In this document: piece by piece, positions 9,216 to 18,466 of the stretch
How the letters are laid out: every line of letters begins with the position of its first letter
Position numbering within the stretch: the first letter of the stretch is position 1
DNA from: a bacterium
GTDB taxonomy: Bacteria > DRYD01
Length of the DNA stretch: 64,000 nt
NCBI GenBank assembly: GCA_030549815.1
Contig: JAUQQQ010000004.1
Coordinates: forward strand, 84,138 to 148,137
Reading direction: 5' to 3'
The notes under the pieces: model-generated
What the model was told of the DNA's origin: nothing
The model's database searches: none
Seen by the model: the letters and a program-made list of their open reading frames with translations, nothing else
Translations under genes and position numbers: made by a program

Positions 9216-9917
9216 TCAAAACTTGAAAAGCTCATTTCTTGGATACTCCTTTTCAAAATAACTGAAATTATAATACCTATTTATTTTAAAAATTCTTATT
9301 TTATTTTGTTTTGTATTCAAAAACTCAAAAAAAATGGAATCATTACAAGGGTAAGCAATTAGCAAAGTATAATCATCATTAACATTCCCAAACGCTTTGA
9401 TATAATCGAAATAAGTCTTAAATTCTATTTTTTCAGCGTCATACAATTGATTTAGAAGGTTTTGGATATTATCTTCCAAAGCAACCACAAATCCACGCAG
9501 TTGAATATCCAAGAATTTATAAAATTCAGGAGTAGAGTAATCCATGAATACCATAACTTGATCATCTTTGTATATATGAGCAATTGTTCCTAAATTTTTA
9601 TTCTTTTCTTTCTTTTTATCCTTTTTTTCTTGTAAAATAGGTTTATAGAAAGAAGGGAAAGTTTGTCCCCTTAAATTATAAATCTCCCTTAAAACATCTA
9701 TAGAAGGATAATCGAATCTATAAAAAATAAACCTTTGGTAATCCGTTATAACTTGATAATTATCAAACAAAACATAACTTATATAAGATTTTAATCTTTC
9801 GTTATAATGATTAAAAGTAATCACATAATTTGCGAAAGAAAAATTTAAAACCAATATAATTCCTATGACAAAAATCAACAACACTCTCATTTCACTATAT
9901 AATTCTTGACACAACAT
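9216..9917 (-). CDS. Hypothetical exported protein
   Basis: I do not recognise this 233-residue protein. It carries a hydrophobic export signal (MRVLLIFVIGIILVLNFSFA, residues 10-29). Two starts are possible: the ATG at 9917, which has AAGGAT at good spacing, and the ATG at 9890, which gives a classical signal peptide but has a weak ribosome-binding site. The mature part is rich in aromatic residues (many Tyr and Phe) and has a lysine-rich stretch (KKDKKKEKNK) near residue 100. It heads the minus-strand operon, divergent from mtnA. Confidence 0.6.
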   Translation of the reverse strand: MLCQELYSEMRVLLIFVIGIILVLNFSFANYVITFNHYNERLKSYISYVLFDNYQVITDYQRFIFYRFDYPSIDVLREIYNLRGQTFPSFYKPILQEKKDKKKEKNKNLGTIAHIYKDDQVMVFMDYSTPEFYKFLDIQLRGFVVALEDNIQNLLNQLYDAEKIEFKTYFDYIKAFGNVNDDYTLLIAYPCNDSIFFEFLNTKQNKIRIFKINRYYNFSYFEKEYPRNELFKF

Positions 9918-9990
9918 TTTTTATCCTTTTTTGCAGTTTTATCCTTTTTTATAGAAGGTTAAGTTTGATTTTTTATTGAATTAAAATTTT

Positions 9991-11001
9991 ATGAAAGCAA
10001 TAGTTAATAGTCCGATAATTATTAATTTTGAAACAAACGAATTTCTTGTTTTGGATCAATTATTATTACCATTTGAGGAAAGATATATTGAATTAAAGAC
10101 GGTAGAGGATGTGTATAGAGTTATAAAGAATATGAATGTTCGAGGAGCTCCGTTAATAGGTATAACTGCATTAATTGGCTTGTATTTAAGTCAAAACATA
10201 TATAAAGATATGGAGTATTTACAATCTGCTCGCCCCACAGCAGTAAATATATTTAACTATTTTAATCAACTAAAAACTTTACTAAAAAACTCAACTAACA
10301 TTCGGGAAACGATTAAAAAATTTATATTAGAAACAATAAAACAAGAAGAAGAAAAAAACTTGAAAATATCAGAAAATGGCTACAGGTTAATAAAGGAGTT
10401 AGTTAAAGATAAAAATGAAATTAATATTCTGACACATTGTAACACAGGTTCGATAGCAACAGTAGGATTAGGAACAGCATTAGGTATAATAAAATATTGT
10501 CATAGGCAATTTTTGAAAGATGGTAAAAAAATTTTTGTATGGGTAGATGAAACCAGACCTTACCTACAAGGAAGCAGATTAACAGCCTGGGAATTAGAAA
10601 AAGAAGGAATAGATTTTAAGATCATAACAGACAATACAGCAGCTTTCGTTATGAGTAAGAATTTAGTAGATGTTATTTGTGTAGGAGCAGATAGAATAGC
10701 GAAAAATGGAGATACTGCAAATAAAATAGGAACATTGAATTTGGCAATTTTAGCAAATTATTTCAATATTCCGTTTATCGTAGCAGCACCATCTTCATCC
10801 GTTGACAAAAACCTCCCTAACCTCAATAATTTCCCAATCGAAGAAAGAAATAAAGATGAAATCATAAAAATTAAAGGAATAAATATAACAAAAGATGAAT
10901 ACAATGTATTCAATCCATCATTTGACATCACACCCGCAAATTTAATAGATTACATTGTTTTAGAAACAGATTCTTATAGCAAACCTTTTGAATTTAGCTA
11001 A
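9991..11001 (+). CDS. mtnA: S-methyl-5-thioribose-1-phosphate isomerase
   Basis: A 336-residue aldose-ketose isomerase of the eIF2B-like fold. It converts methylthioribose 1-phosphate to methylthioribulose 1-phosphate in methionine salvage. The diagnostic blocks are present: NVRGAPLIGI near the N-terminus, HCNTGSIATVGLGTALGI with the catalytic Cys, VDETRPYLQGSRLTAWEL, and CVGADRIAKNGDTANKIGT with the catalytic Asp. The closing NPSFDITPANLIDYIV motif is typical. The ATG has no clear ribosome-binding site. No other salvage gene (mtnP, mtnK, mtnB) is in the window, and related ribose 1,5-bisphosphate isomerases share the fold, so substrate is assigned by motif similarity only. Confidence 0.9.
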   Translation: MKAIVNSPIIINFETNEFLVLDQLLLPFEERYIELKTVEDVYRVIKNMNVRGAPLIGITALIGLYLSQNIYKDMEYLQSARPTAVNIFNYFNQLKTLLKNSTNIRETIKKFILETIKQEEEKNLKISENGYRLIKELVKDKNEINILTHCNTGSIATVGLGTALGIIKYCHRQFLKDGKKIFVWVDETRPYLQGSRLTAWELEKEGIDFKIITDNTAAFVMSKNLVDVICVGADRIAKNGDTANKIGTLNLAILANYFNIPFIVAAPSSSVDKNLPNLNNFPIEERNKDEIIKIKGINITKDEYNVFNPSFDITPANLIDYIVLETDSYSKPFEFS

Positions 11002-11008
11002 AACAACA

Positions 11009-13891
11009 ATGATGATATTAAATTTTTTAAACTTTCTAAAAAATAATTTAAAAAAATATAGGTTTTACTTGTTTTTTATAATAATAGATTTACTATTTTT
11101 TCTACCAGTCTTAATTAATAGGAAGATAATAGGAAGTGTAGATGCTTATAACCAATTTTATCCTTACTTATTGCATTTGCATGATGGATTAAAACAATTT
11201 ACAATACCCTTATGGTGGCAATATACTGCTCTTGGATACCCATTTGCAGGAGTAGTTCAAAGCGGAGTTTTTTATCCAATTAATTATCTATACTTTTTCA
11301 TTCATCCCTTATACGGTTATAACTTAGTTTTACTTCTTCATTTCCTGTTCCTACAAATTGTTACATTCCATTATTTCGATTATTTATTAAAGAAGTACTT
11401 TAGTAATAAGTCAGAATTAGCTTTTTTAGGATCAATAATGTTTTCCTTTAGTCTATTTGTTTTAGTTAGATTAGATATTTATCCATTTATTTTATCAATG
11501 CCATATTCGATATTGAGTTTATTAATAATAGAGAAAATGAAAGATGAAAAAGATAAAAGTTTATTCTATATACTTTCATTAGCTTTAACTTTCGGTTTAT
11601 TATTCTTATGTGGGTATCCTCAACTTTTTGCTTACACACTTCTTTACATTTTTATATACATTGTACATCTATTTATAAAAGAAAAAATAAACAAAGAAAA
11701 GAATGAACATTCATTAATCTTATTAAAAAACTTAATAATTTCAATAATTCTAACTTTACCTATTATTTCAATTCAACTAATATCCACTTTACCTTTATTA
11801 GATCAAAGCTTAAGGAAATACACAAAAGATTTCTTTTTCAATCAACATAGTTATCAGCCAGAAATGTTAATTACAATGATTCTACCCTATGTTTTCGGCG
11901 GTATGGGCAAAATAGACTATTTTGGACCTGATAATGAATTTGTAGAATTAGCAAGGGAATACGTTAATTTTATATCCCTCATTTCAATTCCAACTTTTTT
12001 AATCGGAATCTACAGGATAATGAAATACAAATATAAAGAATACAATTTTTTAATATTAATATTATTAATTTTCCTATTGTTAAGCTTTGGTAAATATACA
12101 TTAGTTAGTTATTTATTATACTTTGTTCCCTTTTTGTCAGATTTAAGAGTTCCTGCAAGGAATATGTTTTTTGTTGATTTATCATTAATTTTCATTTCAT
12201 TAATAGGAATAGATTACTTTTTAAGATTATTAAGATATAAAACCGGTATCTTTAACAGATTAAAAATTTTTACAAAACTATTTTTAATCCCCCCTTTTGT
12301 ATTATTTTTTATAATTTTTACATTCTCCAATCTAAAAACTGAAATAATAGATACAATAATTAAAGAAACAATATTAGGTTCTTTCTTTTTAATAATTTTA
12401 TCGTTATTTTCAATAGCTTTTCTTTTTCAAAAAATAAAAAAATATCAAGTATTAATAATATTTATTGCAATATTAGTAGTAGTAGAGAAAACATTTTTGT
12501 TTTTTTCTCAACATTATTTGAATTTAAGTATAGGTAATATAGCAATTAAAAATAAAGAATCTTTATTAAGAGGTAGTAATCAAGAAAATATAGAATACAA
12601 TTATTTTATTGATAGTTTTAGCATTATTAATCTTATTTCAAAAAATGAAAACACAAGAATAATTAACATATATGATCCTTTTGTCAGTAGAGATTATTAT
12701 TATATTTTTAATATAGATTGGGGAAATAGGTTACCCTTACCATTTCTTTATGGCTTAATACAAAATAATTTAATACTATCAACATTTGGAGTCAATAGAA
12801 TTGTTTTGACAGAAGAGAATATAAATAAGGTTATTCAAAATATATACTATACAAATTTTAAAACATTTTCAATAAAACAGGAAAATTTAAAAACTAAAAC
12901 CAATCCAGAAAATTCAATAGAAATAAAATTCAATAATACACAAAACTCAAATTTATTCATACTAGAATACGAAATTTTAAAGCAACAGAATAAGACAAAT
13001 ATTTCCAAAAAATTGAAAAAATTAATATTGGAGAAAAACAACCTATTACAGATAAATGTAAATAATCAATATTTAATTTTAAGGTCAATAGAGCCTTTAA
13101 TTAAAGAAAAAGTAATTGAAAACACAAAAAAATTTTCAAATGCTTCACAATCTCAAGAGATAGTTGATCATATAACAATACCTTTCTTTAGTAAAGCCAA
13201 AGAAATTACTATATTAATAAATCCTAATTTAGAAGAAGGTATAACGATAAAAAACATAAAAATTTATTCCTATCCACCCAACAAAATACCAAATCTATAT
13301 CTAAATAACAGTTCAAAGGTATACGAAATCACTAAAGACAATGTTGATAATACTACTTTACAAAATTTAGATATATACAAAAACAACAATAGTTGCCCAA
13401 TTATTTATAGTATAAAAAATGTAAAGATAGTCAAAAATATAGAAGAATTTAAAAAAATTTTGCTACTATGGGAAATAAACCCACTTAACACTGTCTGCAT
13501 AGAAGAAAACGAATTAGAAAAAATAAAAAAAGAATACCAATTTTTGGATGAGATAGAAAAAATTGAATTTAACAAAGTGGAAATAGAAAATATTGAATTT
13601 TTCAATAAACCTGATCAAATAAGCTTTACTGCTAAAGTTAAAGACAAAGGGATAGTTGTGATAAATGATTCATTTTTTGATGGATGGAAATGTTCTGCTA
13701 ATGATAAGGAAATACCAGTCATAAAAGCAAATGGATTAGTTAAATGCATTATTCTGAAAGACGGTATAAACAAAGTAATACTGAAATTTGAACCATTCTA
13801 TAAAAAATTCCTATTTCTACCATTTTTATTTATCCTTGTTTACATAGTAGGAATTTTAACAGAGATTAGAAGGAAGCCTAACACAAGATAA
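11009..13891 (+). CDS. YfhO-type multi-spanning membrane protein (GT-C-like)
   Basis: A large membrane protein (about 960 residues) with a dozen or more transmembrane helices, mainly in the first 500 residues, followed by a soluble domain and a final helix. The N-terminal block DAYNQFYPYLLHLHDGLKQ with PLWWQYTALGYPFAG matches the YfhO family (PF09586). This family is a GT-C-like group involved in glycosylating lipoteichoic acid or other surface polymers. The C-terminal SFFDGWKCSANDKEIPVIKANG also matches. The ATG at 11009 is chosen; a TTG seven codons earlier lies inside mtnA. Neither has a clear ribosome-binding site. The soluble middle is very rich in Asn, Lys and Ile. Substrate unknown. 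Confidence 0.82.
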   Translation: MMILNFLNFLKNNLKKYRFYLFFIIIDLLFFLPVLINRKIIGSVDAYNQFYPYLLHLHDGLKQFTIPLWWQYTALGYPFAGVVQSGVFYPINYLYFFIHPLYGYNLVLLLHFLFLQIVTFHYFDYLLKKYFSNKSELAFLGSIMFSFSLFVLVRLDIYPFILSMPYSILSLLIIEKMKDEKDKSLFYILSLALTFGLLFLCGYPQLFAYTLLYIFIYIVHLFIKEKINKEKNEHSLILLKNLIISIILTLPIISIQLISTLPLLDQSLRKYTKDFFFNQHSYQPEMLITMILPYVFGGMGKIDYFGPDNEFVELAREYVNFISLISIPTFLIGIYRIMKYKYKEYNFLILILLIFLLLSFGKYTLVSYLLYFVPFLSDLRVPARNMFFVDLSLIFISLIGIDYFLRLLRYKTGIFNRLKIFTKLFLIPPFVLFFIIFTFSNLKTEIIDTIIKETILGSFFLIILSLFSIAFLFQKIKKYQVLIIFIAILVVVEKTFLFFSQHYLNLSIGNIAIKNKESLLRGSNQENIEYNYFIDSFSIINLISKNENTRIINIYDPFVSRDYYYIFNIDWGNRLPLPFLYGLIQNNLILSTFGVNRIVLTEENINKVIQNIYYTNFKTFSIKQENLKTKTNPENSIEIKFNNTQNSNLFILEYEILKQQNKTNISKKLKKLILEKNNLLQINVNNQYLILRSIEPLIKEKVIENTKKFSNASQSQEIVDHITIPFFSKAKEITILINPNLEEGITIKNIKIYSYPPNKIPNLYLNNSSKVYEITKDNVDNTTLQNLDIYKNNNSCPIIYSIKNVKIVKNIEEFKKILLLWEINPLNTVCIEENELEKIKKEYQFLDEIEKIEFNKVEIENIEFFNKPDQISFTAKVKDKGIVVINDSFFDGWKCSANDKEIPVIKANGLVKCIILKDGINKVILKFEPFYKKFLFLPFLFILVYIVGILTEIRRKPNTR

Positions 13892-14204
13892 ATTGCATAC
13901 CTTTAGCAAATTTTTAGCTTGAAGTTATATTGAAAAATACAATTTGATACTTATTCTCATAGATTACTCAAAACAAGGATAAGCACTTGTTTATCTAGGA
14001 AGTCCCACCCTCCATAGCTTGGATTAATTCACTACTAAGAAGAAAAATTAAATTTTATTTGAATAATTTTGTTAACTAAATTTTATTAAATTTTATGTAA
14101 TTTTATTGATTAAAATCAATATTTTTTCAATATTTTTTTGTAAAAAATTGGTTACATTTTAAAATAAAATTAACACTTAAAAATTGAAAAGGAGGTGAAA
14201 AGGA
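13892..14204. other. 313-bp intergenic leader upstream of the pilin gene
   Basis: No gene is seen. The left part (about 13970-14035) is less AT-rich than the rest and can form a 7-bp stem, AAACAAG (13971-13977) with CTTGTTT (13986-13992). An alternative pairing of GATAA (13978-13982) with TTATC (13991-13995) excludes the first. The right part is almost pure A/T and ends in AAAAGGAGGTGAAAAGGA before the pilin ATG. A long untranslated leader is plausible. I could not fit it to a known riboswitch family, and no unambiguous -35/-10 pair was found. Confidence 0.4.
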
Positions 14205-14717
14205 ATGAAAAAGAGAAAGGGTTTCACGTTAATTGAGTTGATGATTGTTATCGCCATTATAGCAATCTTAGCTGCAGTATTGGTCCCTAACTTCATGAGA
14301 GCAAGAGAAGCATCAAGATTAAACGCTTGTAAATCTAACCTCAAAAATATCTCAACCGCAGTTGAAACTTACTCAAACGATAACGACGGCGTTTACCCAT
14401 TCACTAACAACACCAAAGTAGATATAGTTACTGGAGGAAACGGAGGTGTAGGCGCATTAAGAGATAGATACCTACAAAAAGACTTAGTGTGCCCATCAGT
14501 TGGTAATGTAAACCGTTATAGATATTGGTCATCTTCAGATGGTGCTCAGTATGGAATATACTGCCCAGCAGCAGCATCATCCGAGGTAAACCCACCCAGA
14601 AGACACAAAAAAGCAAATGGTAGAACTGGTGGACCATACCTTGATTCTGCTTTAGGAATAATCCCTGATACTGTGGACGGAGGAAGTGGAGTATGGACTT
14701 CCGCCGCTTTCCAATAA
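14205..14717 (+). CDS. Type IV pilin, probably a major pilin
   Basis: A 170-residue type IV pilin. A six-residue leader (MKKRKG) precedes the prepilin peptidase site, cut between Gly and Phe. The mature protein begins [20 protein letters not shown], with Glu5 and the N-terminal assembly helix. The globular part carries cysteines near residues 43, 102 and 125 and is rich in Asn, Gly and Ser. A strong AGGAGG ribosome-binding site and a terminator directly after the gene suggest high, independent expression. Base usage is visibly less AT-rich than in the neighbours, as often seen in highly expressed genes. The matching peptidase gene is at 61824-62780 and pilT at 16384-17460. Confidence 0.93.
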   Translation: MKKRKGFTLIELMIVIAIIAILAAVLVPNFMRAREASRLNACKSNLKNISTAVETYSNDNDGVYPFTNNTKVDIVTGGNGGVGALRDRYLQKDLVCPSVGNVNRYRYWSSSDGAQYGIYCPAAASSEVNPPRRHKKANGRTGGPYLDSALGIIPDTVDGGSGVWTSAAFQ

Positions 14718-14736
14718 TAATTTCGACGTAGAACCA

Positions 14737-14770
14737 GGAGGGGGCTTTATGCCCCCTTTATTTTTTTATT
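14737..14770 (+). terminator. Rho-independent terminator after the first pilin
   Basis: A 7-bp stem (A39-C45 pairing with G51-T57 of the 147xx block, GGGGGC with GCCCCC at its core) around a TTTAT loop, followed at once by a T-rich run. It is by far the most GC-rich hairpin in the neighbourhood and lies 20 nt after the pilin stop. It should end most pilin transcripts and leave the second pilin gene at a lower level through readthrough. Confidence 0.9.
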
Positions 14771-14812
14771 TTAATCCTTTAATTTTAAATAATTTTAAAA
14801 GGTGAAGGAAAA

Positions 14813-15229
14813 ATGAAAAAGGGATTTACATTAGTAGAACTAATGATAGTTATAGCTATTATTTCTATACTTGCCTTAGTACTATTACCCAACTTTGTTA
14901 TAGCAAGACACCAAGCAAGATTATCAGCATGCCAATCAAACATAAAAAACATATCTACGGCAGTGGAAACATACTGCTCATCAAATAATGATCAATACCC
15001 TCAAAATGATTTCATCGTTGATAACAACAGTCCTTTATACAATTACATACAAAAAGACATTAAATGCCCATTGATAAAAGAATACTATGAATACAAAATA
15101 AATACAACGGGTAATAAATATTGGATCTACTGCCCAACAATCTCAAATACAAAAAAACATAAAACAAACAAAGGAATAATTACAAAAATATACTTAGACA
15201 ATGTAGAAGGTTTAAAAATAGAATATTAA
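14813..15229 (+). CDS. Second type IV pilin-like protein
   Basis: A 138-residue prepilin. The leader is MKKG, then [20 protein letters not shown] with Glu5. It is clearly a paralog of the preceding pilin: the segment after the helix ([30 protein letters not shown]) aligns with [30 protein letters not shown]. Four cysteines in the globular part may form disulfides. It lies behind the terminator of the first pilin, so it is probably a minor pilin made at lower level (inference). AAGGTGAAGGA precedes the ATG. It converges on sbcD with only 5 bp between the stops and no hairpin. Confidence 0.9.
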   Translation: MKKGFTLVELMIVIAIISILALVLLPNFVIARHQARLSACQSNIKNISTAVETYCSSNNDQYPQNDFIVDNNSPLYNYIQKDIKCPLIKEYYEYKINTTGNKYWIYCPTISNTKKHKTNKGIITKIYLDNVEGLKIEY

Positions 15230-15234
15230 AATAC

Positions 15235-16383
15235 TTAATTCTCTAAATTAATCGTTTTTTCAATATTGGTCAAGAGTGCCATTATAGAAGGATTGCTCTT
15301 ACTCTTCTTTTCAATCTCATAATATCTTTGATACATTTTTACAACATCAAAAGGATCTATTAATTCATCAGTACTTCTTTCTAAATTCTTTTTTTCTTCA
15401 ATAATTTCTTTTTGCAATTTTATGACATTATCAAATTTTGCTATTTTCTCCAGTATTTCATAATCTAAACTGCTATAGATCACTTTAATAAATTTATCCT
15501 TATTTTTTTCAATTTCATCAAAAATATTCTTTGATTCCCTTATCGTAATAAATTCTTTGTAGTTAAGTTTAATAAATTCAATTTTTGGGAAATTATTAAC
15601 TATTTGGCCTACAATTATTCCGTGATCAAAATTTTCGCCAAAATCCAGAGGGATAATAGACCCAGAATAGTAAATATTTCTTGGTCCAATCTTTTGAAAC
15701 TTATGAACATGCCCCAAAGCAACATACACAAAACTCTCATCAATATCACCCAACCTTACATAATAAGAATCATTTATATAATTCCTCGCTTCAGTATTAC
15801 CTAAAACAGAATTTTCAACATACATATGCCCTAATAAAAACTTAAATTTCCCCTTTGACTGTTGTAAAAAATTCTTCATAATAGAGGAATAAACAAAAGA
15901 ATAAGCAAACTCTTTCGGAATATCCAAATTATAAAATGCATTCAAAGCCAACTTATATTCCAAAAAAGGTAAAACCACAACATCAACTTCTCCAACACTA
16001 AAAGGGCTTACTCTTTCGTGTTTAATATCGTTCATTAAATCAATACTTGTATAAATAAAAATTTTTTGCTCTTTACTCAAAAACTTATTAAAAAGCGAAA
16101 AATTATATAACCTTTTTTCATTATCATGATTTCCTGAGATTATAAAAATAAAATCAACATAATCATTGATCTTAATGAGGAATTCAATAAACATTTCTTC
16201 AACATCAGCAGAATGGTTTTTATGATGAAAAATATCACCACAAATGAAAACAAAGTTAGGCTTCACCTGATGTATTATTTCTTTTATCTGTTTTAGTGGA
16301 GAATAAAAATCTAACTCCAGGTCTCCTTTAATCGTTTTTAACTTTTTACCTAAATGAATATCAGATACATGAACAAATTTCAA
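15235..16383 (-). CDS. sbcD: Exonuclease SbcD (Mre11-like nuclease)
   Basis: A 382-residue calcineurin-like phosphoesterase, the nuclease half of SbcCD, which processes hairpins and blocked DNA ends. Metal-binding motifs appear in order: VSDIHLGK (Asp8, His10), CGDIFHHKNHS, SGNHDNEKR, a His in LLGHMY, and ALGHVHKFQ, followed by YYSGSIIPLDFGE. The start is a TTG directly after the pilT stop (TAATTG) with GGAGG 7 nt upstream; family alignment (K-F-V-H-V-S-D-I-H-L-G) supports it. The ATPase partner SbcC is encoded about 39 kb away at 55400-58306 rather than next door. The C-terminal 60 residues are less conserved, as usual for the capping domain. Confidence 0.92.
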   Translation of the reverse strand: MKFVHVSDIHLGKKLKTIKGDLELDFYSPLKQIKEIIHQVKPNFVFICGDIFHHKNHSADVEEMFIEFLIKINDYVDFIFIISGNHDNEKRLYNFSLFNKFLSKEQKIFIYTSIDLMNDIKHERVSPFSVGEVDVVVLPFLEYKLALNAFYNLDIPKEFAYSFVYSSIMKNFLQQSKGKFKFLLGHMYVENSVLGNTEARNYINDSYYVRLGDIDESFVYVALGHVHKFQKIGPRNIYYSGSIIPLDFGENFDHGIIVGQIVNNFPKIEFIKLNYKEFITIRESKNIFDEIEKNKDKFIKVIYSSLDYEILEKIAKFDNVIKLQKEIIEEKKNLERSTDELIDPFDVVKMYQRYYEIEKKSKSNPSIMALLTNIEKTINLEN

Positions 16384-17460
16384 TTACGATCCTCCGGTAA
16401 TCCTTGCCTTCATTTCTTGTGGGTTAGCACTTCTACTAACAGCTTCTTCTCCTGATATCTTTCCTTCCTTATAAAGGTCGAAAATTGCTTGGTCCATCGT
16501 TTGCATTCCGTACTGCCTCGATGTTTGCATGATTGCTTTCAACTGATGGACTTTCCCTTCCCTTATGATATTTTTCACTGCAGAGGTTCCAATAAGTATT
16601 TCACAAGCTAAATACCTTCCCTGCCCAGATGCTGCAGGAATTAATTGTTGACAAATTATTACCTCTAAAACTGATGCCAACTGAATCCTTACCTGTTGTT
16701 GCTGATGGGGAGGAAAAACATCTATAATCCTATCTATCGTTTGAGGGGCATCGGTAGTATGTAAAGTCGATAATATCAAGTGTCCAGTTTCTGCAGCCGT
16801 TAAAGCACCACTTATCGTCTCTAAATCCCTCATCTCACCAACCAATATAACGTCAGGGTCTTCTCTTAAGGCAGATTTCAAAGCAGCAGCAAAAGAATGA
16901 GTATCAACCCCTAATTCCCTCTGATTTATCATTGATTTCTTATGAGTATGTATAAACTCTATAGGATCTTCAATAGTTAATATATGATCCGTACGTGTGG
17001 AATTAATTATATCAACCATGGCAGCCAAAGTTGTTGATTTACCTACCCCCGTAGGCCCAGTAACCAAAATCAATCCACTTCTCTTCTTCGCTAAATCATA
17101 TACAATCTGTGGTAACCCCAATTCTTCAGGGCTTTTTATGACGTTAGGAATAGTCCTAAATGCAGCACTAACAGCACCCCTCTGCTTAAAAACATTCAAC
17201 CTAAACCTACCATATCCAGGAATACCATAAGATGTATCCAATTCCAAATCCCTTTCAAACTTCTCTCTCTGCCTATCATTCAATATAGCATAGATTAATC
17301 TTCTCGTATCTTCAGGCTTAAGGCGTGGAAATTCAGTAGGAATTAACCTACCATCTATCCTCAACATCGGTGGTAAACCTGCAGTAATATGCAAATCACT
17401 CGCATTCCTTTCAACCGCTATCTTTAAAAGATTGTCTATTGTTAAGGTTGTAGTATCCAT
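16384..17460 (-). CDS. pilT: Type IV pilus retraction ATPase PilT
   Basis: A 358-residue hexameric ATPase that depolymerises type IV pili for twitching and DNA uptake. The N-terminal PAS-like domain (ASDLHITAGLPPMLRIDGRL) is followed by the Walker A loop GPTGVGKST (residues 135-143), the Asp box, the Walker B region LVGEMRDLETI and the His box HLILSTLHT. The C-terminal AIRNLIRE-like region (KNIIREGK) and the YGMQTMDQ block are typical of PilT rather than the extension ATPase PilB. AGGAGG lies 7 nt before the ATG. No pilB, pilC or pilQ is in this window. It is the penultimate gene of the long minus-strand run, abutting sbcD. Confidence 0.95.
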   Translation of the reverse strand: MDTTTLTIDNLLKIAVERNASDLHITAGLPPMLRIDGRLIPTEFPRLKPEDTRRLIYAILNDRQREKFERDLELDTSYGIPGYGRFRLNVFKQRGAVSAAFRTIPNVIKSPEELGLPQIVYDLAKKRSGLILVTGPTGVGKSTTLAAMVDIINSTRTDHILTIEDPIEFIHTHKKSMINQRELGVDTHSFAAALKSALREDPDVILVGEMRDLETISGALTAAETGHLILSTLHTTDAPQTIDRIIDVFPPHQQQQVRIQLASVLEVIICQQLIPAASGQGRYLACEILIGTSAVKNIIREGKVHQLKAIMQTSRQYGMQTMDQAIFDLYKEGKISGEEAVSRSANPQEMKARITGGS

Positions 17461-17475
17461 ATCATCCCTCCTTTT

Positions 17476-18402
17476 TTATTTTGGTACACTTACCTTTTTC
17501 AAAACTTCTTCCACAAAATGCAAATTATCCCTAAAATCAGAAGATGTTTTTAATATTATCCTATGGGCTAATACAGAAGGTAATACATCTTTTACGTCAT
17601 CAGGAATTACATAGTCTCTGTTATTTAAGTAAGCATAAGCAGAGGAAGTTCTCATAACATGAAGCAAAGATCGAGGACTTGGTGGCAAATAAACTCTTCC
17701 ATCCCCATGAATATATTCAAATATATCCAAACAATAATCCTTTACCTTATCATCTATATACACTTTTTTGACCTCTTCAAAAGCAACCACTATATCATCC
17801 AACTTTATTTTAAAATCCACATTATACTCTCCGTTCTTCCATACGTATAATTCTGTTATTTTTTTCAATTCTGTTCTATTAGGGTAACCGATAGAAATTT
17901 TCATTAAAAATCTATCCAATTGGGCTTCAACCAAAGGATAAGATCCCGCCATTTCTATAGGGTTTTCAGTAGCAATAACAAAAAAAGGATTTGGTAGAAC
18001 ATAGGTTTTACCGTCTACAGTTGCTTGTTTTTCCTCCATTACTTCAAGCAAAGCACTTTGAGATTTTGGTGGTATTCTGTTTATTTCATCTATCAACAAA
18101 ATATTAGTAAAGACGGGTCCAGGTTTAAAATCGAATTCCATAGTTTTTGGGTTATAAATCGTTAAACCTGTTATGTCAGTAGGCAAAAGGTCTGGAGTCC
18201 CTTGGATTCTTTTAAATTTAAGGTCCATCGAGTTAGCGATAATCTTTGCCAAAGTCGTTTTTCCAACTCCTGGCACATCCTCGATCAAAATATGCCCCCT
18301 TGATAAAAAACAAGAAAAAATCAAATAAAATATTTTACTCGGTGCAAAAAATATTTCTCTTATTTGATTTATTAAATCATTAAACTTTGTTGCAGTCTTC
18401 AT
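17476..18402 (-). CDS. MoxR-family AAA+ ATPase
   Basis: A 308-residue AAA+ ATPase of the MoxR group, chaperone-like enzymes that usually help mature or activate a vWA-domain partner. Walker A is EDVPGVGKTTLAK, Walker B LLIDEINRIPPKSQSALLEVMEE, then sensor 1 in FVIATENPIEMAGSYPL and the arginine-finger block EAQLDRFLMKI. The C-terminal lid follows (SPRSLLHVMRTSSAYAYLNNRDYVIPDDV). The ATG at 18402 is preferred over TTG codons slightly upstream. The usual companion genes (DUF58 and vWA proteins) are absent here; neighbours are a thiolase and pilT. The client is unknown. Confidence 0.9.
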   Translation of the reverse strand: MKTATKFNDLINQIREIFFAPSKIFYLIFSCFLSRGHILIEDVPGVGKTTLAKIIANSMDLKFKRIQGTPDLLPTDITGLTIYNPKTMEFDFKPGPVFTNILLIDEINRIPPKSQSALLEVMEEKQATVDGKTYVLPNPFFVIATENPIEMAGSYPLVEAQLDRFLMKISIGYPNRTELKKITELYVWKNGEYNVDFKIKLDDIVVAFEEVKKVYIDDKVKDYCLDIFEYIHGDGRVYLPPSPRSLLHVMRTSSAYAYLNNRDYVIPDDVKDVLPSVLAHRIILKTSSDFRDNLHFVEEVLKKVSVPK

Positions 18403-18466
18403 TAATCCCAACAATTATAAAGTTCTACTTACACAATCTTTCTCCTTTGTTTAATCTGTCGAAAAA

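Noticed and set aside
14813-15229. Type II secretion pseudopilin (GspG)
   Set aside because: Strong similarity to the adjacent pilin and presence of pilT favour a type IV pilus, although the alternative is not excluded.
15229-15235. Bidirectional terminator between the second pilin and sbcD
   Set aside because: The stops are 5 bp apart and no hairpin was found there.
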